From Pseudoflavitalea sp. G-6-1-2 (GTDB lineage: Bacteria > Bacteroidota > Bacteroidia > Chitinophagales > Chitinophagaceae), in assembly GCF_012927185.1 (NCBI RefSeq), contig NZ_JABBGB010000002.1, positions 1,302,001 to 1,366,000 of the forward strand: 64,000 bases of DNA, in the 5' to 3' direction. Shown here piece by piece: positions 1-8,756 of this stretch; within the stretch, counting starts at the first letter, position 1, and each line of letters opens with the position of its first letter. The translations under genes and the position numbers were made by a program. The notes under the pieces are model-generated. The model made no database searches, had not been told where the DNA came from, and saw only the letters and a list, made by a program, of their open reading frames with translations.

Positions 1-3000
1 GCATCTACTTTGCCAGACCAGTCTTTCCCATCAGTGAGCGTTCCGGAAACATCCACACCACCTGCATCGCGGGCATTGCCTGCGTTTTTGCTGAATCCAT
101 TCAGATCGAGTTCAGCTTGTGTAAGGCTCATCACCTTGCCACCGAATCTGCCATCGATGAGGAACGAAAGGGTGAATTGTTTGTAGCGGAAGTTGTTGCT
201 CCATCCTGCTGTGAAATCCGGATTGGGGTTGCCAACGATCTCACGTGTTTTGCCATCGTCGCGGATAGGAAGCTTGGTATCTTTATCCAGCAGTATCTTG
301 CCATTCTCAGCTTTCTTCGCAATAAATGAAATGATGTCTCCATAGCTGCCACCTTCGCGAACTACTGTTCCGAATGTGTTATCGAACGGAGCCAGCAGAA
401 ACTGACGGATGGTACCAGGTGCACTGTTCACTCCTTCAGCTTTGAGGTTTACCACTTTGTTCTTGTTGGTAGCGAAGTTCACAGAGGTATTCCACTCGAA
501 ATCTTTCTGCTTCACAGGCGCTGCATTCACCATGATCTCCCATCCTTTGTTCTGGATATGACCCAGGTTGAGGAAGAAGGTGGTGAGCCCCGATACGGCC
601 GCTGCTGTTGTTTCAAAATACTGATCGTAGTTGTCGTTCTTATAGTAAGTAACGTCCACACCTAAGCGACCATTCAGGAAACGCCATTCTGTACCGAATT
701 CCAGCGATCTGTTGTCTTCGGGTTTCAGCACTTTTCCGGGGAAAGGCGCCTGCACCACAATTACAGGAAGACCGGTTTGCGGATCGATGGTATAAGCAGG
801 GCGGTTGGATGCGAATGCACGAACACTGTTACCCACCTTTGCATAAGAGCCTCTTACTTTGGCCAGATCAACAAAGGATGGAAGTTTCAGCAGATCGTTC
901 AGCACCACGGTTGCACCAGCTGAATAATAAAGGAAGCTGTTGCTGTTGGTGTTGGAGAGGGTCGAAGACCAGTCGTTACGCGCTGTAAGATCAAGGAAGA
1001 GGAAGTCTCTGTAACCAAGTGATGCACTTCCCAGCACAGACTGTGTTTGATATCTTACCACAGACTGATTGCGGTTGGAGTTGGTTCCAAGCACATTCTG
1101 CAGGCTGAATACATTGGCGATGCTCAGACCTGTACCTGTTCCGTTCATATCTTTTGCACGATAAGAATCCACTACTGCGAGATCATTTACGCGGGCATCG
1201 TTGATAACACCGCCGAATGTTGCATTGAGGGTGAGATCCTGACTGAGCTCTTTGTTGAAGAGCAGGAGGATATCGCCATAGGCTACTTTGTCTTTGCCTC
1301 TGCTCCATATGTAACGGCCATTCGCATCTGCAATGGAGTTGTGCGTACTGGCGTAGTAACGGCTTTCGTAATCATCCACCGCAAGGTCGTAGTTGCCACG
1401 GGCCTGCACGGAAAGCCATGGAGCCAGTGTGTATTTCAGCGACAGCGATGTGAATGCACGGTCGCGGCTGTCGTCGCGTGTATTGCGGTTGAGGATCCAG
1501 TAAGGGTTCTGAGAGAAGTCGTTCCCCTGCTCATCCGTTTCGTAGTTTACATTCCACCAGTTGTGTACATAGAGTCTGCGTTTGGGAGACAATACTTCGA
1601 ACTGATTTTTGTAGCTGGCGAAATCGAGGTTTCTGGGGAAATAGTACAGACCGATCTGTGGGTTGTTGTAGAAACCAGACACAGGGCGGTTATGCGCCGA
1701 CTGTTTGGTGAGGGTTACAAATCCATCGACACTCAGTTTCTCATCGAAGAACTTTGCAGTTTCTCTGAAAGTAAATGTGTGACGATTGAATTTTGCTGTT
1801 GGAATAACCCCTTTATTGTCGGTATTGCTGTAAGAGAAATAAGTCTGTGCTTTATCGTTACCTGCTGTAAGGGTAAGGCTGTTGATCCAGGTTACTCCTG
1901 TTTTGTAGAAGTCGCTGGTGTAATCGCCTTTACCGTTTTTGGCGCCCCATCCGTCCTGATCACCGGCTTTGCCCTGACCATAACTGAACTGAGCTTCGGG
2001 TTTCAGCATCACATTGTCCATAGTGAGTGAGCTGCTCACATTCACACGGGCAGTTCCTGATCTGCCTTTTTTGGTAGTGATGATGATAGCGCCGTTGGCA
2101 GCCTGACTTCCGTAGAGAGCCGCTGCGGAAGCGCCTTTCAGCACCTGCATGTTTTCGATATCTTCGGGGTTGATGTTGGAGATAGCATCGCCACCATCAC
2201 GGCCGGGACTACCCGATCCGTTGGACTCACCGAAAACGTTGTCTGGTTGTCCCATCTGCCCGTTGTACATGGGAATACCATCGATCACATACAGCGGAGC
2301 GTTGTTCTGTGTAGATTTATTACCGCGCATTACCACTTTCACGGAGCCACCTGCACCTGATGCACTTCTGTTGATGGTTAAACCAGCCACTTTACCGTTG
2401 AGGCTGTTCACCAGGTTGGGATCTTTTACTGTTGTCAGCTGCTCACCACTTACTTTTTGTGTGGCATACGTGATGCTGCGCGAACGGCGATTGATACCGA
2501 GGGCAGTTACCACCACTTCGTTCAGTTGCGCACCTGACGCCACCAGAGTGATATTGATCACATTCTGATCACCTACTACCACTTCTTTCGCTCCATAACC
2601 AACGGCAGAGAACACCAGGGTTTCCCCCTTGTTCACTTCAATGGAAAAGTCACCGGTGGCGCTGGTAGTAGTACCTCTGCGTGTACCCTTCACTGTTACA
2701 CTCACACCATTAACAGGAGCTCCTGTCGAATCGGTTACTGCCCCTTTCACTACTTCCGCTGCCTGAGCTGCAGTGGAATGCCGCTCATTTTCATTGAATG
2801 TAACCGGCGCCAGGTTGTACTCATTTTTTGGGGTTTCCTTCACTGCAAGGATCACGAATGTTTTTTCGTTCACCTTTTTGTATTTGAGACCGGTATTTTC
2901 CAATACCTGCGTCAATATCTTTTCTATGTCTGCGCTTTCGTTCTTAACCGGGTTTACCAGTTTTTCACCAAGGCTCTGATCGGAGAACAGAAAGAATACG

Positions 3001-3215
3001 CCCTTGGTGCGGTTCAGTTCTTTTAATACTTTGAATAAGGTTTGTTGACGACGATTGGTATCGTCCTGATTTCTAATGGCATCGCTTTGCCTGGTGTTGT
3101 TCTTGTGCCTGTCCAGATAGGCATACGACTCCTGCGCTTCCGCAGCAGGTAAACACGCCAGTTGTATGCCAAGCACAATCGCAAGAGATCCAGTTCTTAG
3201 CTGAAAACTTCTCAT
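1..3215 (-). CDS. SusC/RagA-type TonB-dependent receptor with STN signalling domain (partial, 3' end beyond window)
   Basis: This is an outer-membrane receptor that should import a ligand with TonB energy and signal through the adjacent FecR. The frame is open from the ATG at 3215 to the left edge, about 1071 residues, so the C-terminus is missing. In order I read a signal peptide (MRSFQLRTGS... ending near AEAQ), an STN (secretin/TonB N-terminal) domain at about residues 50-120 (FLFSDQSLGEKLV, ILTQVLENTGLKYKK), a carboxypeptidase-like beta-sandwich (GAVTDSTGAPVNGVSV), a TonB box-like segment (LNEVVVTALG) and a plug (LYVIDGIPMYNG, VLKGASAAALYG). The barrel is in frame at the edge (GVDVSGTLTDGKDWSG). 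The STN domain together with fecR 291 bp upstream and an ECF sigma gene is the FecA-FecR-FecI arrangement. The ligand is unknown. Any SusD partner would lie beyond the left edge. Confidence 0.93.
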   Translation of the reverse strand, partial: MRSFQLRTGSLAIVLGIQLACLPAAEAQESYAYLDRHKNNTRQSDAIRNQDDTNRRQQTLFKVLKELNRTKGVFFLFSDQSLGEKLVNPVKNESADIEKILTQVLENTGLKYKKVNEKTFVILAVKETPKNEYNLAPVTFNENERHSTAAQAAEVVKGAVTDSTGAPVNGVSVTVKGTRRGTTTSATGDFSIEVNKGETLVFSAVGYGAKEVVVGDQNVINITLVASGAQLNEVVVTALGINRRSRSITYATQKVSGEQLTTVKDPNLVNSLNGKVAGLTINRSASGAGGSVKVVMRGNKSTQNNAPLYVIDGIPMYNGQMGQPDNVFGESNGSGSPGRDGGDAISNINPEDIENMQVLKGASAAALYGSQAANGAIIITTKKGRSGTARVNVSSSLTMDNVMLKPEAQFSYGQGKAGDQDGWGAKNGKGDYTSDFYKTGVTWINSLTLTAGNDKAQTYFSYSNTDNKGVIPTAKFNRHTFTFRETAKFFDEKLSVDGFVTLTKQSAHNRPVSGFYNNPQIGLYYFPRNLDFASYKNQFEVLSPKRRLYVHNWWNVNYETDEQGNDFSQNPYWILNRNTRDDSRDRAFTSLSLKYTLAPWLSVQARGNYDLAVDDYESRYYASTHNSIADANGRYIWSRGKDKVAYGDILLLFNKELSQDLTLNATFGGVINDARVNDLAVVDSYRAKDMNGTGTGLSIANVFSLQNVLGTNSNRNQSVVRYQTQSVLGSASLGYRDFLFLDLTARNDWSSTLSNTNSNSFLYYSAGATVVLNDLLKLPSFVDLAKVRGSYAKVGNSVRAFASNRPAYTIDPQTGLPVIVVQAPFPGKVLKPEDNRSLEFGTEWRFLNGRLGVDVTYYKNDNYDQYFETTAAAVSGLTTFFLNLGHIQNKGWEIMVNAAPVKQKDFEWNTSVNFATNKNKVVNLKAEGVNSAPGTIRQFLLAPFDNTFGTVVREGGSYGDIISFIAKKAENGKILLDKDTKLPIRDDGKTREIVGNPNPDFTAGWSNNFRYKQFTLSFLIDGRFGGKVMSLTQAELDLNGFSKNAGNARDAGGVDVSGTLTDGKDWSGKVD

Positions 3216-3296
3216 AATGCGGCGTTTTTTTAATAGTGATGTTACTGGTTTTGGGTTTTATGAAAATCCAGATCTCCTCCCGCTCTTTTCACTGAC

Positions 3297-3365
3297 CCGG
3301 ACGGGTGGTGAGGACGTACCACCCATCCCGGATGCCTCACCTGCTGTGTCCCCAACAGCAGGTTT
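3297..3365 (-). other. Two tandem hairpins in the fecR to susC leader
   Basis: In the 291-bp gap between fecR and the receptor gene there are two clean inverted repeats. One has arms GGGTGGT (3303-3309) and ACCACCC (3318-3324). The other has arms CCTGCTGT (3340-3347) and ACAGCAGG (3355-3362). Neither is followed by a T-tract on the minus strand, so neither looks like an ordinary terminator. They could be a partial attenuator, an RNA-processing site that sets different fecR and receptor levels, or a binding site. No other feature is seen in the gap. Confidence 0.45.
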
Positions 3366-3506
3366 GCATCCTTTTGATCTGTGACGAAACCCGTGCTACT
3401 ATCTTCATGGCAATAACTTACTTGTCATTGAAAGAGGTTGTGCTTTCAATGCAATAATGTTGTGCTGTCTGATATGCAAAAGAGAGGGCCTGATCTGTAA
3501 TGTCGC

Positions 3507-4514
3507 CTATTGTGTAATAATGATCTCTCCGTTCTTTCGTATTACATGGAATTCGTAGAGTGCATCCAGTGCATCCAGCAATACATTCAGGTTATCATTG
3601 GGTAAAATACCGCTGATTGGAACATTCCTGCAATTGACGTTGCCGATTGTGACCTTCACACCATAGTGCTCTTCGATCTTTTCCAATGCGATATACAACG
3701 GTGTATTATCGAAAAACAATTTCTTTTCTTTCCATGCCAGTACATTCTCTTCGCGGCCTGCCTTTCTTTCGATCTGCTGCTTGTTCACTTCAACAAAATC
3801 TCCCGGTACCATCTTCATCGATTTGCCATCTGATGTAAGCAGTGTTACACTTCCTTCGGTGAGCATGATATTGGCCTTATCTTCTCTGTTCACCACATTG
3901 AACTGTGTGCCTGTAACTACAATATCAAACTTGCTGGTATGCACTACAAACCTGCTCTTCTCCGGTGTTTTGGCCACATGAAAGAATGCTTCTCCCTTGA
4001 TCCATACTTCACGTTCCTTTCCTTTTTCCCATCCATGCGTATAGGTTACTTCTGTATTGGCATTGAGTGTAACTTTCGATCCATCGGGCAATTGCTGTTC
4101 GCGCATTTCTCCGAATGCAGTCTGCACCAATGCAGGTTTTTCTTCTGTTCTGAACAACCATATCGCCGATACGGCTACTACCACTGCTGCAGCGGCTGTC
4201 CACCACCAGCGGGCCAATCTTCTTACAGGAGCTCTTTCTGCAAATGGCATAGCAGCAATAGTTGTTTCCCACTCTTCAATACTGTTCATCAGTTTTTTTT
4301 CTGCATTGCTCACCTGTGCTTCGGGCACGGTTTCTTCTCTGATTACCAGTTGATCGAGGTACTCCCTGGCTTCTGCCACCAGTGAGGCCTGGTGCGGATT
4401 GGAAGCCAGCCACTGCTCCCATTGTTGACGTCCGGAATTCTCCGACCCGAAATACCAGGCCAGGAACTGTTCGTCTGCGATGATCTCCTCGATATTTGAA
4501 AAGTTTTTATCCAT
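3507..4514 (-). CDS. FecR-family anti-sigma factor
   Basis: This is an inner-membrane anti-sigma factor that should hold the ECF sigma factor encoded next door and release it when the STN domain of the downstream receptor signals ligand. The protein has 335 residues. The N-terminal cytoplasmic part (about 1-100) carries the usual WL..NP segment (EQWLASNPHQASL). One membrane helix follows at about 103-121 (ARWWWTAAAAVVVAVSAIWL). The FecR domain is periplasmic at about 133-235 (DGSKVTLNANTEV, EAFFHVAKTPEKSRFVVHT), and a DUF4974-like C-terminal domain occupies about 267-335 (FFDNTPLYIALEKIEEHYGV). The gene is divergent from the sigma gene and lies upstream of the STN receptor on the same strand, the standard Bacteroidota order. 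Confidence 0.95.
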   Translation of the reverse strand: MDKNFSNIEEIIADEQFLAWYFGSENSGRQQWEQWLASNPHQASLVAEAREYLDQLVIREETVPEAQVSNAEKKLMNSIEEWETTIAAMPFAERAPVRRLARWWWTAAAAVVVAVSAIWLFRTEEKPALVQTAFGEMREQQLPDGSKVTLNANTEVTYTHGWEKGKEREVWIKGEAFFHVAKTPEKSRFVVHTSKFDIVVTGTQFNVVNREDKANIMLTEGSVTLLTSDGKSMKMVPGDFVEVNKQQIERKAGREENVLAWKEKKLFFDNTPLYIALEKIEEHYGVKVTIGNVNCRNVPISGILPNDNLNVLLDALDALYEFHVIRKNGEIIITQ

Positions 4515-4586
4515 AACACAGCGTTATACCGGAAATAAGTGTCCTTACTACCAGATTTGTAATGAAGTTTTTTTTAAATTTTTTTT

Positions 4587-4625
4587 ACCAAAAATTGGTT
4601 TTGAGCATTTTTACCGGTAGGTTTA
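4587..4625 (+). promoter_or_regulatory. Candidate promoter of the ECF sigma gene with an overlapping inverted repeat
   Basis: Upstream of the sigma gene, TTGG at 4595 is followed after 19 bases by TAGGTTTA (4618-4625). This resembles the Bacteroidota TTTG-N19-TAnnTTTG promoter with one mismatch in the -7 box. An inverted repeat, ACCAA-AAA-TTGGT (4587-4599), covers the -33 element. Very A/T-rich DNA lies just upstream. The transcript would start about 15 nt before ATG 4648, which fits that start choice. The call rests on pattern matching only. Confidence 0.35.
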
Positions 4626-4647
4626 CTTGCTTGCTACACCACTACTA

Positions 4648-5232
4648 ATGGACAAAGTGCATATGAAACACCAGCCAGATATTCAGTACTGGCAGAACTT
4701 TATCCAGGGTGACCGTGAGGCGCTGGGCTGGTTATTTCGTGAATACTACCCGGACCTTTACCGATACGGTCACAAGATTTGTCAGGATACAGCGATATTG
4801 GAAGACTGTATTCAGGAGCTTTTTATTGAGTTATGGCAAAGCAAAAACCCACCTCCCACCATTTCAGTAAAGGCCTATCTGCTCAAGGCCATGAAATACA
4901 AGCTGCTCAAAATACTTCGTAAAAAGGGAAATACGCAACTCCATTCAGAAATTTCCGACCATTCGGCATTCGAGATCAGTTATGAAGATTTTATTATAGG
5001 AAAGCAGGAATCGGAAGAAAAAACAGGCAAAGTGGTACAGGCATTGAACCAGTTAACCAATCGCCAGAAGGAGATCGTTTACCTGAAGTTTTACCAGAAT
5101 CTCGGATACGAAGAGATCAGCGAGATCATGAATATCAATTATCAGGTGGCCCGCAACCTGCTCTATCAGGCTGTAAAAGCCATGAAGAAAATTCTGCTCC
5201 GGCACTACTCCCTGCTCGCTTTCCTGCTCTGA
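4648..5232 (+). CDS. ECF RNA polymerase sigma factor (FecI-like)
   Basis: This is a sigma-70-family extracytoplasmic-function factor of 194 residues that should direct transcription of the neighbouring receptor locus. Region 2 is seen at about residues 20-90 (LGWLFREYYPDLYRYGHKI, DCIQELFIELWQ). Region 4, with its helix-turn-helix, lies at about 125-185 (LTNRQKEIVYLKFYQNLGY, EISEIMNINYQVARNLLYQA). The frame extends back to a TTG at 4627, but ATG 4648 gives the usual N-terminus and sits just after a plausible promoter; ATG 4663 is also possible. The gene is divergent from fecR. Confidence 0.93.
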   Translation: MDKVHMKHQPDIQYWQNFIQGDREALGWLFREYYPDLYRYGHKICQDTAILEDCIQELFIELWQSKNPPPTISVKAYLLKAMKYKLLKILRKKGNTQLHSEISDHSAFEISYEDFIIGKQESEEKTGKVVQALNQLTNRQKEIVYLKFYQNLGYEEISEIMNINYQVARNLLYQAVKAMKKILLRHYSLLAFLL

Positions 5233-5327
5233 CACGATCATTCGTTAGCATTGTAATTCAGCACATTCGTATATTTTATGCACTCGTTTGCATGAATTTT
5301 TATTGCCAAAATATTGTAAGAAGCTGC

Positions 5328-5335
5328 TAATTTCG
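5328..5335 (+). promoter_or_regulatory. Candidate -7 box upstream of nagB
   Basis: TAATTTCG differs from TAnnTTTG at one position. It would start the message about 20 nt before ATG 5362. It overlaps the only upstream in-frame start (GTG 5335), which argues that ATG 5362 is the true start. No well-spaced -33 TTG is present; the nearest is 22 bases upstream. Confidence 0.25.
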
Positions 5336-5361
5336 TGCAACTTCTAAAAAACATTTCAAGT

Positions 5362-7263
5362 ATGGTTGATTCATTTGAGAAAATCCCGGTGAACATCCAC
5401 CCGAACCTCAAAGCTGGTTCTGCAGCTGTTGCGCGGGAGATAGCCACCCTCATTCGTAGTAAACAAGCCAGCAAAGAAAACTGTGTTTTGGGTTTGGCTA
5501 CGGGTTCCACCCCGAAATCTTTGTACGCCGAACTGGTTCGCCTGCATAAACAGGAAGGACTCAGCTTCAAAAACGTAATTACTTTCAACCTGGATGAGTA
5601 CTATCCGATCGAACACGATGCATTGCAGAGCTACAACCGCTTCATGCATGTAAATCTTTTCGATCACATCGATATCGACCCTAAAAATATTCATATCCCT
5701 AATGGAGAGATTGCCAAGGAAGGCATCAAAGCACACTGCATTCAGTACGAAGAACTGATCGACAAAGCAGGTGGCATCGATCTCCAGATCCTCGGCATCG
5801 GCAATAACGGACATATCGGATTCAACGAACCCGGCTCCAGCATCTTCAGCAAAACACGCCTGGTTACACTCGATAACTCAACCCGTATTGCCAACTCATA
5901 TGAGTTCGCTACATTCTCTCAGGTACCGCGTCTCGCCATCACCATGGGCATCAGCACCATCATGAAGGCACGCCGCATCATACTCATGGCATGGGGCCCT
6001 GCAAAAGCGCCGGTAGTACAGAAATCAGTAGAAGGCCATGTAGATGAACAGATCCCCGCATCATTGCTGCAACAGCATAACGATTGCTCTTTTGTAGTGG
6101 ACGAAACAGCAGCAGCTGAGCTTACCCGTTATAAGAGCCCATGGCTCACCGGTGAAATGGACTGGACCCCTGCCCTCGTTCGCAAAGCCGTAGTGAATAT
6201 GGCATTGAAAGCCGGCAAACCCATTCTCAGCCTCACCAACAACGATTATCGCGATGCAGGTCTCAGTGAACTGCTGGTGGAAGAAGGCGATGCCTACGAG
6301 ATCAACCTGAAGGTTTACTACATGATGCGCGATACCATCACAGGATGGCCCGGCGGCAAACCCAATGCCAACCTGCCAAATCATCCGGAACGCAGCGAGC
6401 CATATCCAAAACGCTGCGTGATCTTCTCCCCTCACCCTGATGATGATATCATCTCCATGGGTGGCACTTTCCAGCGCCTCCACGATCAGGGACACGATGT
6501 GCATGTAGCTTACCAGACTTCCGGCAACATTGCCGTTACCGATGAGTTTGTTACACGCTTCATGGACTTCGCGGTAGGGTTCGAAGAAATGTTCGGCATC
6601 GATGCTACCAAGTCGAACGAAATTCTCGCACAGGCGAGAGCCTACCTCAAGGATAAAAAAACAAACGAGATCGATACTGCAGATATCCGCGCTATCAAAG
6701 GCCTCATCCGCCGTTGCGAAGCAAAAGCTACCTGCCGTTATGTAGGTCTCAGCGACAATAATTATCATTTCCAGAACCTGCCTTTCTACGAAACAGGTAC
6801 CATCGAAAAGAAACCGATGGGTGAAGAAGATGTGCTGCTCACCATGGAACTGCTTCGCAAACTGCAACCACAGCAGATCTATTGCGCAGGCGACCTGGCC
6901 GATCCGCATGGCACGCACAAAGTTTGTCTGGAGATCGTATTCGAAGCAATGCGCAGACTGAAAGAAGCCAATGAACCATGGGTGAAAGATTGCTGGATGT
7001 GGCTCTACAAAGGCGCATGGCAGGAGTGGGATATTTCTGAGATCGAAATGGCTGTACCAATGAGCCCCGATCAGGTAATGAAGAAACGCCACGGCATTTT
7101 CATCCACCAGAGTCAGAAAGACATGGTTCCGTTCCAGGGATCGGACAGCCGCGAATTCTGGCAGCGTGCCGAAGACCGCAACGCCAATACAGCCGGACTC
7201 TACGCGCAGCTTGGTCTCACCAAGTATGCAGCGATGGAGGCATTTGTAAGATGGCATTACTAA
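5362..7263 (+). CDS. nagB: Glucosamine-6-phosphate deaminase fused to a PIG-L/LmbE-type deacetylase domain
   Basis: The N-terminal half (about residues 1-260) is a NagB deaminase that converts glucosamine 6-phosphate to fructose 6-phosphate and ammonia. It has the phosphate loop GLATGSTPKSLYAEL, the catalytic Asp region FNLDEYYP and the His/Glu segment LGIGNNGHIGFNEPGSS. The C-terminal half (about 350-600) is a PIG-L/LmbE zinc-dependent de-N-acetylase-like domain, with the metal motif SPHPDDDI and a second His site DPHGTHKVCLE. At 633 residues it is more than twice the length of E. coli NagB, but this fusion is known in Bacteroidota. An attractive inference is that the second domain acts on N-acetylated amino sugars before deamination; this has not been shown from the sequence. 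The gene stands alone and ends at a strong terminator. Confidence 0.93.
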   Translation: MVDSFEKIPVNIHPNLKAGSAAVAREIATLIRSKQASKENCVLGLATGSTPKSLYAELVRLHKQEGLSFKNVITFNLDEYYPIEHDALQSYNRFMHVNLFDHIDIDPKNIHIPNGEIAKEGIKAHCIQYEELIDKAGGIDLQILGIGNNGHIGFNEPGSSIFSKTRLVTLDNSTRIANSYEFATFSQVPRLAITMGISTIMKARRIILMAWGPAKAPVVQKSVEGHVDEQIPASLLQQHNDCSFVVDETAAAELTRYKSPWLTGEMDWTPALVRKAVVNMALKAGKPILSLTNNDYRDAGLSELLVEEGDAYEINLKVYYMMRDTITGWPGGKPNANLPNHPERSEPYPKRCVIFSPHPDDDIISMGGTFQRLHDQGHDVHVAYQTSGNIAVTDEFVTRFMDFAVGFEEMFGIDATKSNEILAQARAYLKDKKTNEIDTADIRAIKGLIRRCEAKATCRYVGLSDNNYHFQNLPFYETGTIEKKPMGEEDVLLTMELLRKLQPQQIYCAGDLADPHGTHKVCLEIVFEAMRRLKEANEPWVKDCWMWLYKGAWQEWDISEIEMAVPMSPDQVMKKRHGIFIHQSQKDMVPFQGSDSREFWQRAEDRNANTAGLYAQLGLTKYAAMEAFVRWHY

Positions 7264-7287
7264 ACTGATCATTGCAATCAGCATATA

Positions 7288-7318
7288 TGCACCGGTACAT
7301 CACCGGTGCATTTTTTTT
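7288..7318 (+). terminator. Intrinsic terminator of nagB
   Basis: A perfect 9-bp stem, TGCACCGGT (7288-7296) and ACCGGTGCA (7302-7310), has a 5-nt loop and is followed by eight T residues. It lies 25 nt after the nagB stop. Confidence 0.93.
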
Positions 7319-7340
7319 GCAAGTAATTCTATAGCTTTCC

Positions 7341-7390
7341 ATTACAAAACAATAAAAGAACAACCTCAACTAACCGTTGAGGCGTTCTTT
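7341..7390 (-). terminator. Terminator of the minus-strand ABC/TonB operon
   Basis: The inverted repeat AAAGAAC-AA-CCTCAAC (7355-7370) pairs with GTTGAGG-C-GTTCTTT (7376-7390). On the minus strand it is followed by TTTTATTGTTTTG, so it should end transcripts coming from the permease gene that stops at 7398. Together with the nagB hairpin it insulates the two convergent units. Confidence 0.8.
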
Positions 7391-7397
7391 ATTTAAC

Positions 7398-8753
7398 CTA
7401 CTGCAAAGACGAAATTGATTTGCGGAGCCGCCACCATGCAAGACCGGTAAACAATCCGATGGTGAGCACAAACGGCAACAGCATATTTAACCAGTTCAGA
7501 TTAACTTCTTCAGAAAAATACTCCATGCCAAACCGGTGCCAGTCAACACTCTTCACCGGAGCATTATCGAAGATCAAAGGATAAAAGAACAATCGCTTCT
7601 GCTCATGAAATGCAGCAGCACGCTGCAAAAAGAGCAACTGATTGCGCAGTCCGGAACCCGCAATGGAATTCAGCTGATGCTGTGCATGCAATGATGGGAA
7701 CCATCGTGCAATGGATGCGCTGGCATCTTCGCGCTGATGCAGTTTACGATACATGGCATCAGTGTGTTCACGCGCATCATCATCACCCAGTTGCTGCATC
7801 GCGTAGTACCAGAGCCAGCTGAAAGAAGAATCGGGCTGTCCATATTTTTTGAATTGAGGATAATGCCTGTAGAATTTATCCAGGGTTGGTTGCTGATCCA
7901 TATCCCATTTCTCGTGATAGCCCTCCCGCTGCTCCACAACCGTTGCCATTGCCTCAGGCACTGCATATTTTTTCACCAGAAAATTGTTCACAGCACCGGG
8001 CACCACAAATACCAGCATGATCCAGATTCCCAGCAATGCAGCGGCACTCACATTGGAGTTTTTGCCCAGAGACACAATCCATCCACTGATAGCAAACCAG
8101 CTGAGCAGATACATTAGTGCAATCATCGCTGCGGCAAAAAATGCAGCATCGATCGGAACAGGAACCACCACAGCCGCAAACATTAAAAGTGTAACCAAAG
8201 CACCCGCAACCACAGCAATCCGAACCAGCAGTTTCTGCCACAAAACCCTTACTGGCCTTGAACTTTGAGCCGACACCAATTTCCAGGTGCCAAGCTCCTT
8301 TTCTTCCGACAGCAGATTGTACGTGAATGCAACTATCAGCAAGGGGAACAGATAGATGAGCACAAAATTGAAATCGAGATTGCCCGCCAGCAGGCTGGCC
8401 GGATTGAAGAGATCCGTATCGTATCGCTGGTTCTCCAGTCCACGGATGGTGAGACTCTGAACACCGCTGTTTACATCGCGTTGCCCCATCGACAATGCAT
8501 TCAGTGCCGATGTTTCATTGGCCAGTCCGAAACGCAGGTAATACAACAGCAGGCCCATTTCTTTTTGAAAGAACTGCACATTCCGCTGAATATGCTGTTG
8601 CTGCTGCAATTCGGTCATTGCAACGGATTGCTGCTGCTTTTTCAGATGCTGCCTTCCGGTGAAGATGCTGATGCAGCCTGTGAGCAGAATGATCATCAGT
8701 CCGGCTATCGCCAGCCTCGATCTCAAAAAACTAATGAATTGTAATCTGAACAT
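7398..8753 (-). CDS. ABC-2 type transporter permease, DUF3526-like (second permease)
   Basis: This 451-residue multi-span inner-membrane protein is probably one half of a heteromeric ABC-2 transporter with the permease just upstream and the ATPase at 12.7-13.4 kb. An N-terminal membrane helix (LAIAGLMIILLTGCISIF) is followed by a large extracytoplasmic segment. Four or five helices follow (FNFVLIYLFPLLIVAFTYNL, IAVVAGALVTLLMFAAVVV, AALLGIWIMLVFVVPG), and the last one is near the C-terminus (MLLPFVLTIGLFTGLAWW). The motif LLSEEKELGTWKLVSAQS is typical of ABC-2 membrane proteins. It starts 3 nt after the stop of the preceding permease, so the two are co-transcribed. The transported substrate is not evident. 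Confidence 0.85.
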   Translation of the reverse strand: MFRLQFISFLRSRLAIAGLMIILLTGCISIFTGRQHLKKQQQSVAMTELQQQQHIQRNVQFFQKEMGLLLYYLRFGLANETSALNALSMGQRDVNSGVQSLTIRGLENQRYDTDLFNPASLLAGNLDFNFVLIYLFPLLIVAFTYNLLSEEKELGTWKLVSAQSSRPVRVLWQKLLVRIAVVAGALVTLLMFAAVVVPVPIDAAFFAAAMIALMYLLSWFAISGWIVSLGKNSNVSAAALLGIWIMLVFVVPGAVNNFLVKKYAVPEAMATVVEQREGYHEKWDMDQQPTLDKFYRHYPQFKKYGQPDSSFSWLWYYAMQQLGDDDAREHTDAMYRKLHQREDASASIARWFPSLHAQHQLNSIAGSGLRNQLLFLQRAAAFHEQKRLFFYPLIFDNAPVKSVDWHRFGMEYFSEEVNLNWLNMLLPFVLTIGLFTGLAWWRLRKSISSLQ

Positions 8754-8756
8754 ATG

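Noticed and set aside
1047-2030. 327-codon open frame on the plus strand
   Set aside because: It is the shadow of the minus-strand receptor gene, is rich in Cys/Ile/Val in a non-protein way and has no recognisable domain.
4561-4592. T-rich tract upstream of the sigma gene as a terminator
   Set aside because: No stem precedes it in either direction and both flanking genes diverge from it; it fits an A/T-rich promoter region better.
6061-7284. 407-codon minus-strand frame opposite nagB
   Set aside because: It lies wholly antisense to the well-supported NagB-LmbE fusion; its composition (many His, Cys, Phe) is typical of a shadow frame.
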